From Rhodocyclaceae bacterium (GTDB taxonomy: Bacteria; Pseudomonadota; Gammaproteobacteria; Burkholderiales; Rhodocyclaceae), in NCBI GenBank assembly GCA_019455325.1, contig JACFMQ010000014.1:18558-82557 (forward strand): a DNA stretch of 64,000 nucleotides, read 5' to 3'. The position numbers and the translations under genes were made by a program. Below the pieces are notes generated by a model. The model was not told where the DNA came from and ran no database searches. It saw only the letters and a program-made list of their open reading frames with translations. Shown here piece by piece: positions 28,240-42,266 of this stretch. Position 1 is the first letter of the stretch. Every line of letters starts with the position of its first letter.

Positions 28240-29505
28240 GCCGCCGCCGACGAGCGGGCAGCCGCCGTCGGCCAGCGGCCGGAAGGCGCGCTCGCCGGGC
28301 ACGCGGCGCAGGATTTCCAGGTAGTCCCAGGGCTCCCTGACCTCGGTCGGCGACTTCACGCGCAGCAGGAAGACGTCGTGCACCATGCGCCCGTCCTCGC
28401 GCAGGCGGGCGTTGCGCACCACCGGATCGCGGATCGGCAGCTCGCGCATCTTCTGCACGACGGTCGGGGCGTGGTCCGTGCCGGTCGCCTGCACCGCCCG
28501 GAAATAGTGCGTCAGCGCCGAATAGACGCCGGCCTGCAGGTCGCTCGGCATGGCGCCGGCGCGCGCGAAGAAGCGCTGCGACCAGGCGCGCGCCTCGGCG
28601 TCCATGTTCCAGTAGAAGGCGTGCGACAGGCGCAGGCCCTGCGCCACCTGCGGCTTCATCTCGTGCACGTCGTTCAGCGCCGTCGCCACCGCCGCCAGCA
28701 TGGTCTCGCCCTTGCTCACGCGCAGCAGGTCGAAGCTGCGGCGCACCGCCTGGATCATGTCGCGGCCGGCGTTGACCAGGGCGATCGCCTCGGCGCCGGA
28801 CTGCGCCGCCTGGCGCAGCTTGGGAAACATCTCGTCCTCGCCGCGAGCATGGCGGACGGTGCCGATCACCGAGCCGCCGCTCTCGCGCACGGTGGCCGCC
28901 AGCAAAGCCTCGACGTTGCGGCCGAAGGCGTCGTCCACGACGACGAAGTACCAGCGGCGGGCGCCGGCGGCGGTCAGCTCGCGGCCGATGACGGTGTTGA
29001 AGGCGTGGCCGTCGTACATCCAGTGGATGCCGAGCGGCGCGCAGCGGCTGCCGGTGATCTCGCTGCTCATCACGCCGTTGTAGAAGACCACCGCGCCGCG
29101 CTCGCCGCGCGCCCGGTTCACCTCCTGCACGGCGTGCGCCTGCGGCGAGCCGACGACGTCGGCGATGACGTCGACGCCGCCCCGCTCCAGCCAGTCGCGG
29201 GCGATGCGGGCGGCCGTCTCGGCGTCGTTGCCGTGGTCGGCGACGAAGAGGCGGAGCGGCCTGCCGGCGACGCGGCCGCCGGCGTCCTCGATGGCCATCT
29301 GTGCCGCCGTCACCGAACCGGCGCCGGCGATGTGCGCATAGGTCGAATTCATGTCGACGAGAAGGCCGACGCGGATCTCGCCGTCGGAAACGCCGGCGGC
29401 GGCGAGGCTCGCCTGCAGCGCCAGCAGCATGCCCGCGATCCAGCGGCGCGGACCGCCGCTCCGCTGCGCGCGGCCGATGCGCCCATCGAAACACTTGTTG
29501 TTCAT
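28228..29505 (-). CDS. Periplasmic binding protein of the Leu/Ile/Val (type I) family, orphan
   Basis: The protein has 425 residues from ATG 29505 (an ATG at 29538 would add 11). A basic N-terminal region and hydrophobic stretch (about 24-37, ending LAAAG) serve as signal peptide. The mature protein starts GEIRVGLLVDMNSTYA, then AIEDAGGRVAGRPLRLFVADHGND, typical of amino-acid/branched-chain binding proteins. No ABC permease or ATPase gene is near. It is divergent from a hybrid kinase with about 100 bp between them, suggesting a ligand-presenting role in signalling (inference). The ligand is unknown. Confidence 0.85.
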   Translation of the reverse strand: MNNKCFDGRIGRAQRSGGPRRWIAGMLLALQASLAAAGVSDGEIRVGLLVDMNSTYAHIAGAGSVTAAQMAIEDAGGRVAGRPLRLFVADHGNDAETAARIARDWLERGGVDVIADVVGSPQAHAVQEVNRARGERGAVVFYNGVMSSEITGSRCAPLGIHWMYDGHAFNTVIGRELTAAGARRWYFVVVDDAFGRNVEALLAATVRESGGSVIGTVRHARGEDEMFPKLRQAAQSGAEAIALVNAGRDMIQAVRRSFDLLRVSKGETMLAAVATALNDVHEMKPQVAQGLRLSHAFYWNMDAEARAWSQRFFARAGAMPSDLQAGVYSALTHYFRAVQATGTDHAPTVVQKMRELPIRDPVVRNARLREDGRMVHDVFLLRVKSPTEVREPWDYLEILRRVPGERAFRPLADGGCPLVGGGSGK

Positions 29506-29605
29506 CCGGTCTTCGGCGGAGAATGGCGGCAGCCTCATAACCGGAGTTTATCGCCCCGCCCCGGTGCGAACAACGACCGGAGAACAACAAGCACGCCGAG
29601 CCCAT

Positions 29606-32227
<2,622 letters not shown>

Positions 32228-32340
32228 CGCGGCGCCGCTCGCCAAGACCGGGCCCGAGGCGCTAAACTTCGTCCCTTTCCGGCGCGGCAGCGGGCCCGCC
32301 CGCGCCGTGCGCCAACCCCATCGTTGCTCCGCTTGCACAA

Positions 32341-33414
32341 ATGACCACACTCGACATCGACAACATCAACGTCGCCGCCTTCGATCCGATGCCCTCGCCC
32401 GACGACGTGCACGCCCGGCTGCCGCTCTCCGCCGCCGCCAAGCGCACCGTCATGCAGGGCCGCGAGGCGCTGCGCAACATCCTCGACCGCAAGGACCAGC
32501 GGCTGTTCGTCGTCGTCGGCCCGTGCTCGATCCACGACCCGGTCGCCGGCCTCGACTACGCAAAGCGCCTGAAGGCGCTGGCTGACGAGGTTTCCGACAC
32601 GCTGCTGATCGTCATGCGCGTCTATTTCGAAAAGCCGCGCACGACCACCGGCTGGAAGGGCTACATCAACGACCCGCACATGGACGACTCCTTCCGCGTC
32701 GACGAAGGCATGGAAAAGGCGCGCCGGTTCCTGCTCGAAGTGAACGAGCTTGGCCTGCCGGCCGGCACCGAGGCGCTCGACCCGATCTCGCCGCAGTATC
32801 TCGGCGACCTCATCGCCTGGAGCGCGATCGGCGCCCGCACCACCGAATCGCAGACGCACCGCGAGATGTCGTCCGGGCTGTCGACGCCGGTCGGCTTCAA
32901 GAACGGCACCAACGGCGACATCGGCGTCGCCGTGAACGCCATTCTCTCCGCGTCGCGCCCGCATTCCTTCCTCGGCATCAACAGCCAGGGCCGCACGGCG
33001 ATCGTGCGCACCAAGGGCAACCGCTACGGCCACGTCGTGCTGCGCGGCGGCGACGGCCGCCCGAACTACGACACGGTTTCCGTATCGATGGCCGAGCAGT
33101 CGCTGCAGAAGGCCAAGCTGCCGGCGAACATCGTCGTCGACTGCTCGCACGCCAACAGCTACAAGAAGCCGGAGCTGCAGCCGCTGGTCATGGCCGACGT
33201 GGTCAACCAGATCCGGCTGGGCAACAAATCCATCGTCGGCACCATGATCGAGTCGCACATCCATGCCGGCAACCAGCCGATCCCCGAGGATCTGTCGCAG
33301 TTGAAGTACGGCTGCTCGGTCACCGACGCCTGCATCGACTGGGAGAGCACCGAGAAGTCGCTGCGCGACGCCGCCGTGCTGCTGCGCGACGTGCTGCCGG
33401 ACCGCCTCGGCTGA
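32341..33414 (+). CDS. aroG: 3-deoxy-7-phosphoheptulonate synthase (class I)
   Basis: The protein has 357 residues. Class I DAHP synthase motifs are VVGPCSIHDP (residues about 60-69), MRVYFEKPRTTTGWKG, the GARTTESQTHREMSSGLS active-site loop and VVDCSHANSYKK. The reaction joins phosphoenolpyruvate and erythrose-4-phosphate, the first step of aromatic amino-acid synthesis. Which amino acid inhibits it cannot be told from the sequence with certainty. The stop overlaps the serB start by one base (TGATG). Confidence 0.95.
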   Translation: MTTLDIDNINVAAFDPMPSPDDVHARLPLSAAAKRTVMQGREALRNILDRKDQRLFVVVGPCSIHDPVAGLDYAKRLKALADEVSDTLLIVMRVYFEKPRTTTGWKGYINDPHMDDSFRVDEGMEKARRFLLEVNELGLPAGTEALDPISPQYLGDLIAWSAIGARTTESQTHREMSSGLSTPVGFKNGTNGDIGVAVNAILSASRPHSFLGINSQGRTAIVRTKGNRYGHVVLRGGDGRPNYDTVSVSMAEQSLQKAKLPANIVVDCSHANSYKKPELQPLVMADVVNQIRLGNKSIVGTMIESHIHAGNQPIPEDLSQLKYGCSVTDACIDWESTEKSLRDAAVLLRDVLPDRLG

Positions 33415-34259
33415 TGGACCTGGTCATCCAGGGCGGCGCGCTGCCGACCTTCCTGCTCGACCGCTGCGTCGCCGCCACCGGCGCGCGCGGCGTGCAGCCG
33501 CAGCCGCCGCAGGTCACGCGCCTGCTCGGCGTCGCCCGTCCTGCCGATTTCGAAACCGAGCTGGCGCCGCTGCTCGCCAACGAGCGGCTCGACTGGGCCT
33601 TCGTCGACAGCGGCAGGAAGCTCGCCGATTTCGGCCTGATCGCCTTCGACATGGACTCGACGCTGATCACCATCGAGTGCATCGACGAACTGGCCGACTT
33701 CGCCGGCCGGAAGGCCGAGGTCGCGGCCGTCACCGAAGCGGCGATGCGCGGCGAGATCGACTACCGCGAAAGCCTCTGCCGGCGCCTGGCGCTGCTCGCC
33801 GGGCTGGATGCGCGCGTGCTCGCCCGCGTCTTCGGCGAGCGCCTGCGGCTCTCGCCCGGCGCCCGTGAACTGCTCGCCGCGGCGCAGGCCGCCGGCCTGC
33901 GCACGGCGATCCTCTCCGGCGGCTTCACCTACTTCACCGAGCGCCTGCGCATCGAGCTGGGCGTCGACTTCGCCACCTCGAACGAGCTGGAGATCGCCGG
34001 CGGCAGGCTCACCGGCCGCGTCGCCGGCGACATCGTCGACGCGCCGGCCAAGGCGCATCATCTGCTCCGGCTGCGCAACGAACTCGGACTGAAAAAGGAA
34101 CAGGTGATCGCCGTCGGCGACGGCGCCAACGACCTGCTGATGATGGCCGAGGCCGGTGTTTCCGTCGCCTTCCGCGCCAAGCCGGCGACGCGGGCGAAGG
34201 CCAGCGTCGCGCTCAACTTCGTCGGCCTCGACGGCCTGCTCAACCTCTATCCGGTCTGA
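33414..34259 (+). CDS. serB: Phosphoserine phosphatase
   Basis: The protein has 281 residues. HAD motif I is D79-M-D-S-T, followed by IECIDELADFAG, motif II SGGFTYFTERL, and motif III/IV GDGANDLLMMAEAGV. It makes serine from phosphoserine. The N-terminal 70 residues form the extra domain common in proteobacterial SerB. It is translationally coupled to aroG. Confidence 0.95.
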   Translation: MDLVIQGGALPTFLLDRCVAATGARGVQPQPPQVTRLLGVARPADFETELAPLLANERLDWAFVDSGRKLADFGLIAFDMDSTLITIECIDELADFAGRKAEVAAVTEAAMRGEIDYRESLCRRLALLAGLDARVLARVFGERLRLSPGARELLAAAQAAGLRTAILSGGFTYFTERLRIELGVDFATSNELEIAGGRLTGRVAGDIVDAPAKAHHLLRLRNELGLKKEQVIAVGDGANDLLMMAEAGVSVAFRAKPATRAKASVALNFVGLDGLLNLYPV

Positions 34260-34276
34260 AACGGGGCGCCGCCGCC

Positions 34277-34306
34277 TTGACGACCGGGGCGGCCAGCGTC
34301 TAGGTT
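34277..34306 (+). promoter_or_regulatory. Probable sigma-70 promoter before the phosphoribosyltransferase gene
   Basis: TTGACG (34277-34282) and TAGGTT (34301-34306) are separated by 18 bases. The same layout (TTGAC, then CTAG[AG]TT at an identical offset) occurs before the binding-protein gene at 49507. Confidence 0.5.
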
Positions 34307-34396
34307 GAAAACAGACACCGGGCCGGAAACACCGGTTCGCTCTCCACCTGCCCGGCAAGACGACCCGACGTGAGCGGACCAGCGGGGAGGCTCATT

Positions 34397-35065
34397 GTGT
34401 TCCGCGATCGCATGGAAGCAGGACGGCGTCTGGCTGACGCCCTGTCCGCGCACGCCGGCAGCCGGCCGCTGGTGCTGGCCATTCCGCGCGGCGCCGTGCC
34501 GATGGGGCGGCTGGTGGCGACGGCGCTCGGCGGCGATTTCGACGTCGTGCTCGTGCGCAAGATCGGCGCGCCGTTCCAGCCGGAGCTGGCGGTGGCGGCG
34601 GTGGACGAAAGCGGTTGGATCTACCGCACGCCGGGCCTCGGCGACGACCCCGGACTCGACGACTACGTCACCGCCGAGGCCGCCGCGCAACTGGCGCTGA
34701 TCCGCCGGCGGCGCGCCCGCTACACGCCGGGCCGCGGCCCGGCCGACGCGCGCGGACGGGTGGTCATCGTCGTCGACGACGGGCTGGCCACCGGCGCGAC
34801 GATGATCGCCGCGCTGCATGCGCTGCGCGAGCGGCAGCCGGCGCGGCTCATCTGCGCGGTGCCGGTGGCGCCGGCGGAAACCGTGGAACGCGTCCGCCCG
34901 CACGCGGACGAGGTGGTCTGTCTGGAAATCCCTGCCAGCTTCGATGCCGTCGGCCAGTTCTACGCGGATTTCGAGCAGGTGGAGGACGACGAGGTGACGG
35001 CGCTGCTGCGCGCCGCCGGACCGGCGCGACGGCCGCCCGCGCCCGAAGACGAGGAGAGCTCATGA
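34397..35065 (+). CDS. Phosphoribosyltransferase family protein
   Basis: The protein has 222 residues from the GTG at 34397, chosen because GGGGAGG lies six bases upstream and the N-terminus FRDRMEAGRRLADAL matches the family start. The PRPP-binding motif is VVIVVDDGLATGATM (about 120-134). The N-terminal AIPRGAVPMG and LVRKIGAPFQPELAVAAV segments are also family-typical. In many bacteria this domain is fused to an alpha/beta-hydrolase domain; here it ends without one. The substrate is unknown. It overlaps the next gene by 4 nt. Confidence 0.85.
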   Translation: MFRDRMEAGRRLADALSAHAGSRPLVLAIPRGAVPMGRLVATALGGDFDVVLVRKIGAPFQPELAVAAVDESGWIYRTPGLGDDPGLDDYVTAEAAAQLALIRRRRARYTPGRGPADARGRVVIVVDDGLATGATMIAALHALRERQPARLICAVPVAPAETVERVRPHADEVVCLEIPASFDAVGQFYADFEQVEDDEVTALLRAAGPARRPPAPEDEESS

Positions 35066-35565
35066 ACAAGCGCACCCTGCCCCCGGGATTCAGGCCCGTC
35101 CGCCGCGACCAGTTGCGCGAGGAGCGCGGGCACGACAGCTACCGGAACCTGCAGAAACCGCCGGAGCCGGCCGCCTGCGACGCGTGCGGGGCACTCTTCC
35201 ACGGCGGGCGCTGGCAGTGGGGCGAGCGCCCGGCGGACGCCGCCGGCGTCGCCTGCCCGGCCTGCCGGCGCGTGCGCGACCGCTTTCCCGCCGGTTTCCT
35301 GCACGTCGGCGGCGCCTTCGCCGCCGCGCGCCGCGACGAGATCGAGACCTTGCTGCGCCAGCGCGCGGCGCGCGAGAAGGCGACGCATCCGCTCGCCCGC
35401 ATCATGGCCGTCGAGGAAAACGGCGACGGCCTGCTGGTGACGACCACCGACCTGCACCTGGCGCGCGATCTCGGCGAGGCGCTGCAGCACGCCTACCAGG
35501 GCGCGCTGGAACTCCACTACAGCGACGCGGAGATGCGCCTGCGCGCGTACTGGCGGCGCGACTAG
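35062..35565 (+). CDS. Zinc-ribbon protein of the BCAM0308 type
   Basis: The protein has 167 residues. Two CxxC pairs (CDACGALF near residue 40 and CPACRRVRDRFP near 72) form a probable zinc ribbon. The C-terminal half has alternating strand and helix (GDGLLVTTTDLHLARDLGEAL, then AYQGALELHYS) resembling an RNA- or nucleotide-binding fold. The function is unknown. It overlaps the phosphoribosyltransferase stop by 4 nt (ATGA), and its end overlaps the convergent DUF2237 gene by 4 bp. Confidence 0.75.
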   Translation: MNKRTLPPGFRPVRRDQLREERGHDSYRNLQKPPEPAACDACGALFHGGRWQWGERPADAAGVACPACRRVRDRFPAGFLHVGGAFAAARRDEIETLLRQRAAREKATHPLARIMAVEENGDGLLVTTTDLHLARDLGEALQHAYQGALELHYSDAEMRLRAYWRRD

Positions 35566-35957
35566 ATCAGGTCGATGGCGTGCGCCTTGAGGACGTCGAG
35601 GCCGACGATTTCCAGCGTCGCCTCGTTCGTCGCGTCGAGCACCACGCGCGGCGCGGCGCCGGCCTGCCAGGCCTCGCGCCAGCGGGCGGCACACAGGCAC
35701 CAGCGGTCGCCCGGCCGCAGGCCGGGGAAGCCGAATTCGGGGCGCGGCGTCGACAGGTCGTTGCCGCGCGCCTTCGAGAATTCGAGGAAGTCCGCGGTCA
35801 TCACCGCGCACACGGTGTGCCGGCCGAGGTCTTCGTCCGCGGTATTGCAGCAGCCGTCGCGGAAAAAGCCGGTCAGCGGCCGCTCGCCGCAGGTGCCGAG
35901 CGGCCCGCCGAAGACGTTGCGCTGGCGGCCGTCGCCGGGAAAATCGGGCGTTTTCAT
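35562..35957 (-). CDS. DUF2237 family protein
   Basis: The protein has 131 residues. Conserved DUF2237 features are NVFGGPLGTC near the N-terminus, TGFFRDGCCNT, and RPGDRWCLCAARW. It is rich in Cys (six) with no obvious export signal. The function is unknown. It lies 34 bp after iscX on the same strand and may be read through from the isc operon. Confidence 0.88.
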   Translation of the reverse strand: MKTPDFPGDGRQRNVFGGPLGTCGERPLTGFFRDGCCNTADEDLGRHTVCAVMTADFLEFSKARGNDLSTPRPEFGFPGLRPGDRWCLCAARWREAWQAGAAPRVVLDATNEATLEIVGLDVLKAHAIDLI

Positions 35958-35991
35958 GCGTCGCTCCTTCCGCCGCGGCGCGCGGCGGGAC

Positions 35992-36186
35992 TCAGGCGAG
36001 CTCGTCGATCCAGGCCTGCTGGATGGCTTCCAGGATCTTCTCGCCGCAGTGCTTCGGATCGTCGTCGAAGCCGGGCAGCGCGATCACCCAGTTCATCAGG
36101 TCGACGAAGTTGATGCGCGTCGGGTCCACGTCCGGATGCGCCTCGGACAGCTCGATGGCCAGGTCGTTGATGTCGGTCCACTTCAT
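35992..36186 (-). CDS. iscX: Fe-S cluster assembly protein IscX
   Basis: The protein has 64 residues, the usual size, very acidic, with the typical KWTDINDLAIELSEAHPDVDP start and LPGFDDDPKHCGEKILEAIQ. IscX binds iron and IscS and tunes the rate of cluster assembly. It is the last standard gene of the isc operon, two bases after the ferredoxin stop. Confidence 0.95.
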   Translation of the reverse strand: MKWTDINDLAIELSEAHPDVDPTRINFVDLMNWVIALPGFDDDPKHCGEKILEAIQQAWIDELA

Positions 36187-36187
36187 C

Positions 36188-36525
36188 TCAGTGCTTTCCT
36201 TCGCGGGCCATGTTGATCGAGTAGCGCGGAATCTCGACGACCAGCGGCGCGTCGGCGACCTCGGCCTGGCAGGAAAGGCGCGAGTTCGGCTCCAGACCCC
36301 AGGCCTTGTCGAGCATGTCCTCTTCCATCTCCTCGGCCGGCTCCAGCGAACCGAAGCCCTCGCGCACGATCACGTGGCAGGTGGTGCACGCGCAGGACAT
36401 CTCGCAGGCGTGCTCGATGGCGATGCCGTTCTCGAGCAGCGTCTGGCAGATCGACTTGCCCGGCTCCGCCTCGATCACCGCGCCGTCCGGGCACAGCTCG
36501 GCGTGCGGCAGCACGATCAACTGGG

Positions 36526-36529
<4 letters not shown>
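36188..36529 (-). CDS. fdx: ISC system 2Fe-2S ferredoxin
   Basis: The protein has 113 residues. The cluster ligands are in [14 protein letters not shown] (three Cys, C-x5-C-x2-C style) and a later Cys in [18 protein letters not shown]. It donates electrons in cluster assembly on IscU. The start overlaps the hscA stop by 4 nt. Confidence 0.95.
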
Positions 36530-38418
<1,889 letters not shown>

Positions 38419-38439
38419 GAATTTCCTGTACCAGGATCG

Positions 38440-38967
38440 TTATTCTTCGAGCGCGGCGATGGCCTCGTCGATTTCGGACAGCAGTTTTTCGAGGAACATC
38501 AGCCGGCGCACGCGGTCGCTCGCCGTCGCGTGGTCGCCGGTGTCGTCGAGCAGCGCCGCCAGTTCGTCGTAGCTCGCGTTCATCCGCTCGCGCAGCCGGT
38601 GGTGCAGGTGCTCCAGCTCATGATGGTCACGCGCCGCGCGCGCCTCGGCGACACCCTCGCGCCACTCCATCTGCTCCATCAGGAAATCGGCGGGCATCGC
38701 CGTGTTGTTCTCGGCGCCGACATCGTGGCCGAGCAGGTGCAGCAGATAGCGGGCGCGCGGCAGCGGCTTCTTCAGCGTCTGGTACGCCTCGTTCGCCTTC
38801 GTCGCCCACTGCAGCGACAGCCGCCGCTCGGCGTCCGCGGCGTGCGCGAAGCGGTCCGGATGCACCTCCGCCTGCAGCTCGCGATAGCGCACGTCGAGCG
38901 CCGTCGCATCGAGCCGGAAGGCCCGCGGCAGGCCGAACAGGGCGAAATGGTCGGCGTTGAAGTCCAT
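38440..38967 (-). CDS. hscB: Fe-S assembly co-chaperone HscB (J-protein)
   Basis: The protein has 175 residues. The J-domain HPD motif is in EVHPDRFAHA (about 36-45). The C-terminal three-helix bundle binds IscU. It delivers IscU to HscA and stimulates its ATPase. The 127 bp between hscB and iscA hold no gene that I can support. Confidence 0.95.
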   Translation of the reverse strand: MDFNADHFALFGLPRAFRLDATALDVRYRELQAEVHPDRFAHAADAERRLSLQWATKANEAYQTLKKPLPRARYLLHLLGHDVGAENNTAMPADFLMEQMEWREGVAEARAARDHHELEHLHHRLRERMNASYDELAALLDDTGDHATASDRVRRLMFLEKLLSEIDEAIAALEE

Positions 38968-39094
38968 GGGGCGCGATTCTATCAGTCCGGCAACGGCCCC
39001 GCCCCCCTCAAGGCGCCGGTGGCGCGGGGCGCGGACGGGCGGACGACGCGAACGGCACGGCGCACGCGGGCGGCGGAGCGCCGGGCGCGCGCCA

Positions 39095-39418
39095 TCAGAC
39101 GTTGAACGACTCGCCGCAGCCGCACTGGTCCTTGACGTTGGGGTTGTTGAACTTGAACCCCTCGTTCAGACCCTCGCGCGCATAGTCGAGCTCGGTGCCT
39201 TCCAGATACGGCAGGCTCTTCGGGTCGATCAGCACGGTGACGCCGTGCGACTCGAAGCTGACGTCGTCCGGCGCCGCCGCGTCGGCGAACTCCAGCTTGT
39301 AGGCCATGCCCGAGCAGCCGCTGGTGCGCACGCCGAGGCGCAGGCCGATGCCCTTGCCGCGCCTGGCAATGTAGTTGGCGACGTGCTTCGCCGCCTTTTC
39401 GGTCAGGGTGATCGCCAT
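39095..39418 (-). CDS. iscA: A-type iron-sulfur carrier IscA
   Basis: The protein has 107 residues, the usual length. The three conserved Cys are in TSGCSGMAY and QCGCGESF. The ATG at 39418 gives the normal [10 protein letters not shown] start; a start 15 bases upstream is less likely. It carries clusters or iron to target apoproteins. Confidence 0.96.
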   Translation of the reverse strand: MAITLTEKAAKHVANYIARRGKGIGLRLGVRTSGCSGMAYKLEFADAAAPDDVSFESHGVTVLIDPKSLPYLEGTELDYAREGLNEGFKFNNPNVKDQCGCGESFNV

Positions 39419-39436
39419 CTCGTGCTCCCGCAAGGC

Positions 39437-39820
39437 TTACTCGGCGTGCTTCTTCTTGTAGTCGGCGACCGCCGCCTTGATCGCATCCTCGGCGAGGATC
39501 GAACAGTGGATCTTCACCGGCGGCAGCGCCAGCTCTTCGGCGATCTGCGTGTTCTTGATGTCGAGCGCCTGATCGACGGTCTTGCCCTTGACCCACTCGG
39601 TGACGAGCGAGCTGGAGGCGATCGCCGAACCGCAGCCGTAGGTCTTGAACTTGGCGTCCTCGATGACGCCCTCCTTGTTCACCTTGATCTGCAGCTTCAT
39701 GACGTCGCCGCAGGCCGGCGCGCCGACCATGCCGGTGCCGATGCCATCTTCCTCCTTGGCGAAGGAACCGACGTTGCGGGGGTTTTCGTAGTGGTCCAGA
39801 ACCTTGACGCTATAGGCCAT
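39437..39820 (-). CDS. iscU: Iron-sulfur cluster scaffold IscU
   Basis: The protein has 127 residues. Cluster ligands lie in GAPACGDVMKL, YGCGSAIAS and KIHCSILAEDAI, and the HscA-binding LPPVK motif directly precedes the third Cys. IscU is the scaffold on which sulfide from IscS and iron are assembled. Confidence 0.97.
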   Translation of the reverse strand: MAYSVKVLDHYENPRNVGSFAKEEDGIGTGMVGAPACGDVMKLQIKVNKEGVIEDAKFKTYGCGSAIASSSLVTEWVKGKTVDQALDIKNTQIAEELALPPVKIHCSILAEDAIKAAVADYKKKHAE

Positions 39821-39847
39821 GATGTTTCTCCTTCAATCCTTTGCAGC

Positions 39848-41059
39848 TCAGTGGGCAGCCCACTGGACGGAGTTCAGGTCGACGCCGTCCTGAACCATTT
39901 CCCACAGGGGCGACAGCTCGCGCAGCTTGCCGATCTTCTGGTGCAGCAGCCTGACCGCGTAGTCGATCTCCTCTTCCGTGTTGAAGCGGCCGATCGTGAA
40001 GCGGATCGAGCTGTGCGCCAACTCATCGTCGCGGCCGAGCGCGCGCAGCACGTACGAGGGCTCCAGCGACGCCGAGGTGCACGCCGAACCCGACGACACC
40101 GCCAGATCCTTGATCGCCATGATCATCGACTCGCCCTCGACGTAGGCGAAGCTCATGTTCAGGTTGTGCGGCACGCGGTGTTCGAGGTCGCCGTTGACGT
40201 AGACCGCTTCGATGTCGGAAAGTCCCTTCAGAAGTCGGTCGCGCAGCTTCTTGATGCGCGCGTTCTCCTCAACCATCTCTTCGCGGGCGATGCGGAAGGC
40301 CTCGCCCATGCCGACGATCTGGTGCACCGGCAGCGTGCCGGAGCGGAAGCCGCGTTCGTGGCCGCCGCCGTGCATCTGCGCCTCCAGGCGCACGCGCGGC
40401 TTGCGGCGCACGTACAGCGCGCCGATGCCCTTCGGGCCGTAGGTCTTGTGCGCCGAGAAGCTCATCAGGTCGACCTTCAGCTTCGCCAGATCGATGTCCA
40501 CCTTGCCGGTCGCCTGCGCCGCATCGACGTGGAAGATGACGCCCTTCTCGCGGCAGATCTCGCCGAGCTCGGCGATCGGCTGGACGACGCCGATCTCGTT
40601 GTTCACGAACATCACCGAGGCGACGATGGTGTCCGGGCGGATCGCCGCCCTGAACGCGTCGAGGTCGAGGAGGCCGTTGTCCTGCACGTCGAGGTAGCTC
40701 ACCTCGAAGCCCTGGCGTTCCAGTTCGCGGCAGGTGTCGAGCACGGCCTTGTGCTCGGTCTTGACGGTGATCAGGTGCTTGCCCTTGCCCGAGTAGAAGT
40801 TCGCCGCGCCCTTCAGCGCCAGGTTGTTCGACTCGGTGGCGCCGGAGGTCCAGACGATCTCCTTGGCGTCGGCATTGACCAGTTGCGCCACCTGCTCGCG
40901 CGCGGCCTCGACCGCGGCGTCGGCTTCCCAGCCGAAGCTGTGCGAGCGCGAGGCCGGATTGCCGAACTTCTCGACGAGGTAGGGAATCATCTTTTCCGCG
41001 ACGCGCGGGTCTACCGGCGTGGTCGCCGAGTAGTCGAGGTAGATCGGCAGTTTCAGCAT
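39848..41059 (-). CDS. iscS: Cysteine desulfurase IscS
   Basis: The protein has 403 residues from ATG 41059. PLP-binding Lys is in [11 protein letters not shown] (about 206), and the catalytic Cys is in [21 protein letters not shown] (about 328). The N-terminus [17 protein letters not shown] is typical. It transfers sulfur to IscU and other acceptors. It is the second of two desulfurase genes in this operon. Confidence 0.97.
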   Translation of the reverse strand: MLKLPIYLDYSATTPVDPRVAEKMIPYLVEKFGNPASRSHSFGWEADAAVEAAREQVAQLVNADAKEIVWTSGATESNNLALKGAANFYSGKGKHLITVKTEHKAVLDTCRELERQGFEVSYLDVQDNGLLDLDAFRAAIRPDTIVASVMFVNNEIGVVQPIAELGEICREKGVIFHVDAAQATGKVDIDLAKLKVDLMSFSAHKTYGPKGIGALYVRRKPRVRLEAQMHGGGHERGFRSGTLPVHQIVGMGEAFRIAREEMVEENARIKKLRDRLLKGLSDIEAVYVNGDLEHRVPHNLNMSFAYVEGESMIMAIKDLAVSSGSACTSASLEPSYVLRALGRDDELAHSSIRFTIGRFNTEEEIDYAVRLLHQKIGKLRELSPLWEMVQDGVDLNSVQWAAH

Positions 41060-41094
41060 GTTTCTGGCTCCGCTTCGTTGCTCTCTTGAATGGC

Positions 41095-42261
41095 CTACGC
41101 CGCGTCGGCGCTGACCGAGGTCATCCGCTGCAGTCCGACCACGGTCGAGCGCAGCGCGTTCAAAAAATCCTGCACTTCTGCGTGCGTGGTCGCCTCGCCG
41201 AGGCTGACGCGCACCGCGCCGCGCGCGATCTCCGGCGCCACGCCCATCGCCGCCAGCACGTGCGACGGCTCGGGGTTGGCGCTCGAACAGGCGGCGCCGC
41301 TGGCGACCGCGAAGCCGGCGCGGTCGAGCTTGCCGACCAGCGTCTCGCCGTCGATGTCGAGGACGGCGAAATAGCAGGTGTTCGGCAGGCGCCCGGCGCC
41401 GGCGCCGAAGAGGCGCGCGCCCAAGGCCGCCAGGCCGGCTTCCAGCGCCGCGCGCAGCCCGGCGAGCCGCGCCGCCGTGTCCTTCACCCGCGCCGCCGCC
41501 AGTTCGGCGGCGACGCCGAAGCCGACGATCGCCGGCACGTTCTCGGTGCCCGAGCGCAGCCCGCGCTCGTGGCCGCCGCCGGCGATCAGCGGCGCGATCT
41601 CGACGCGCTTGTCGAGGACCAGCGCCGCCGCGCCCTTGGGGCCGCCGATCTTGTGCGCCGACACGGTCAGCGCGTGCACGCCGGCGGCGTTCAGCTCGCG
41701 GAACGACAGCGGCAGCTTGCCGAAAGCCTGCGCCGCGTCGCTGTGGAACCAGGCGCCGCCGCCCTTGGCCTCGCTTGCCAGCGCCGCCACGTCCTGCAGC
41801 ACGCCGGTCTCGTTGTTGGCGCGCATCACCGAGAGCAGCGCCGGCCTTTCCGCCAGCGCGTCGCGCCAGTCGTCCGGATCGATGCGGCCTTCGCCGTCGA
41901 CCGCCACCTTCTTCAGCCGCCAGCCCTGCCGCGCCAGTTGCTCGGCCGGCTTGATCACGCACGGATGCTCGACCGCCGACACCGCCAGCAGGCCGGGCCG
42001 CAGGCAGGCCGCCGCGCCCTTGACGAAGAGGTTGTTGGCCTCCGAGCCGCCGCTGGTGAACACCACCTCGGTCGGGTGCGCGTCGAGCGCCGCCGCCACC
42101 TGCTGCCGCGCCTCGTCCACCGCCCGCCGCGCCGCCCGCCCGTATTCGTGGCGGCTCGACGGATTGCCGTAGTGCGTCTCCAGCCACGGCAGCATGGCCG
42201 CCAGCGCCGCCGGAACGAGCGGCGTCGTTGCGTTGTGGTCGAGGTAGACCGGCGCGAACAT
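41095..42261 (-). CDS. NifS/IscS-like cysteine desulfurase (second copy)
   Basis: The protein has 388 residues from ATG 42261. It is a class V aminotransferase with [14 protein letters not shown] at the start, PLP Lys in [11 protein letters not shown], and catalytic Cys in [16 protein letters not shown]. All key residues are present, so activity is expected. It lies between iscR and iscS, 35 bp before iscS. It may be a divergent paralogue serving a different sulfur acceptor (inference). NifS-type differs from IscS in the loop around the Cys, which fits here. Confidence 0.9.
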   Translation of the reverse strand: MFAPVYLDHNATTPLVPAALAAMLPWLETHYGNPSSRHEYGRAARRAVDEARQQVAAALDAHPTEVVFTSGGSEANNLFVKGAAACLRPGLLAVSAVEHPCVIKPAEQLARQGWRLKKVAVDGEGRIDPDDWRDALAERPALLSVMRANNETGVLQDVAALASEAKGGGAWFHSDAAQAFGKLPLSFRELNAAGVHALTVSAHKIGGPKGAAALVLDKRVEIAPLIAGGGHERGLRSGTENVPAIVGFGVAAELAAARVKDTAARLAGLRAALEAGLAALGARLFGAGAGRLPNTCYFAVLDIDGETLVGKLDRAGFAVASGAACSSANPEPSHVLAAMGVAPEIARGAVRVSLGEATTHAEVQDFLNALRSTVVGLQRMTSVSADAA

Positions 42262-42266
42262 CGCTC

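Noticed and set aside
38968-39094. Possible small gene between hscB and iscA
   Set aside because: Only GC-biased sequence with no ribosome site and no protein-like frame.
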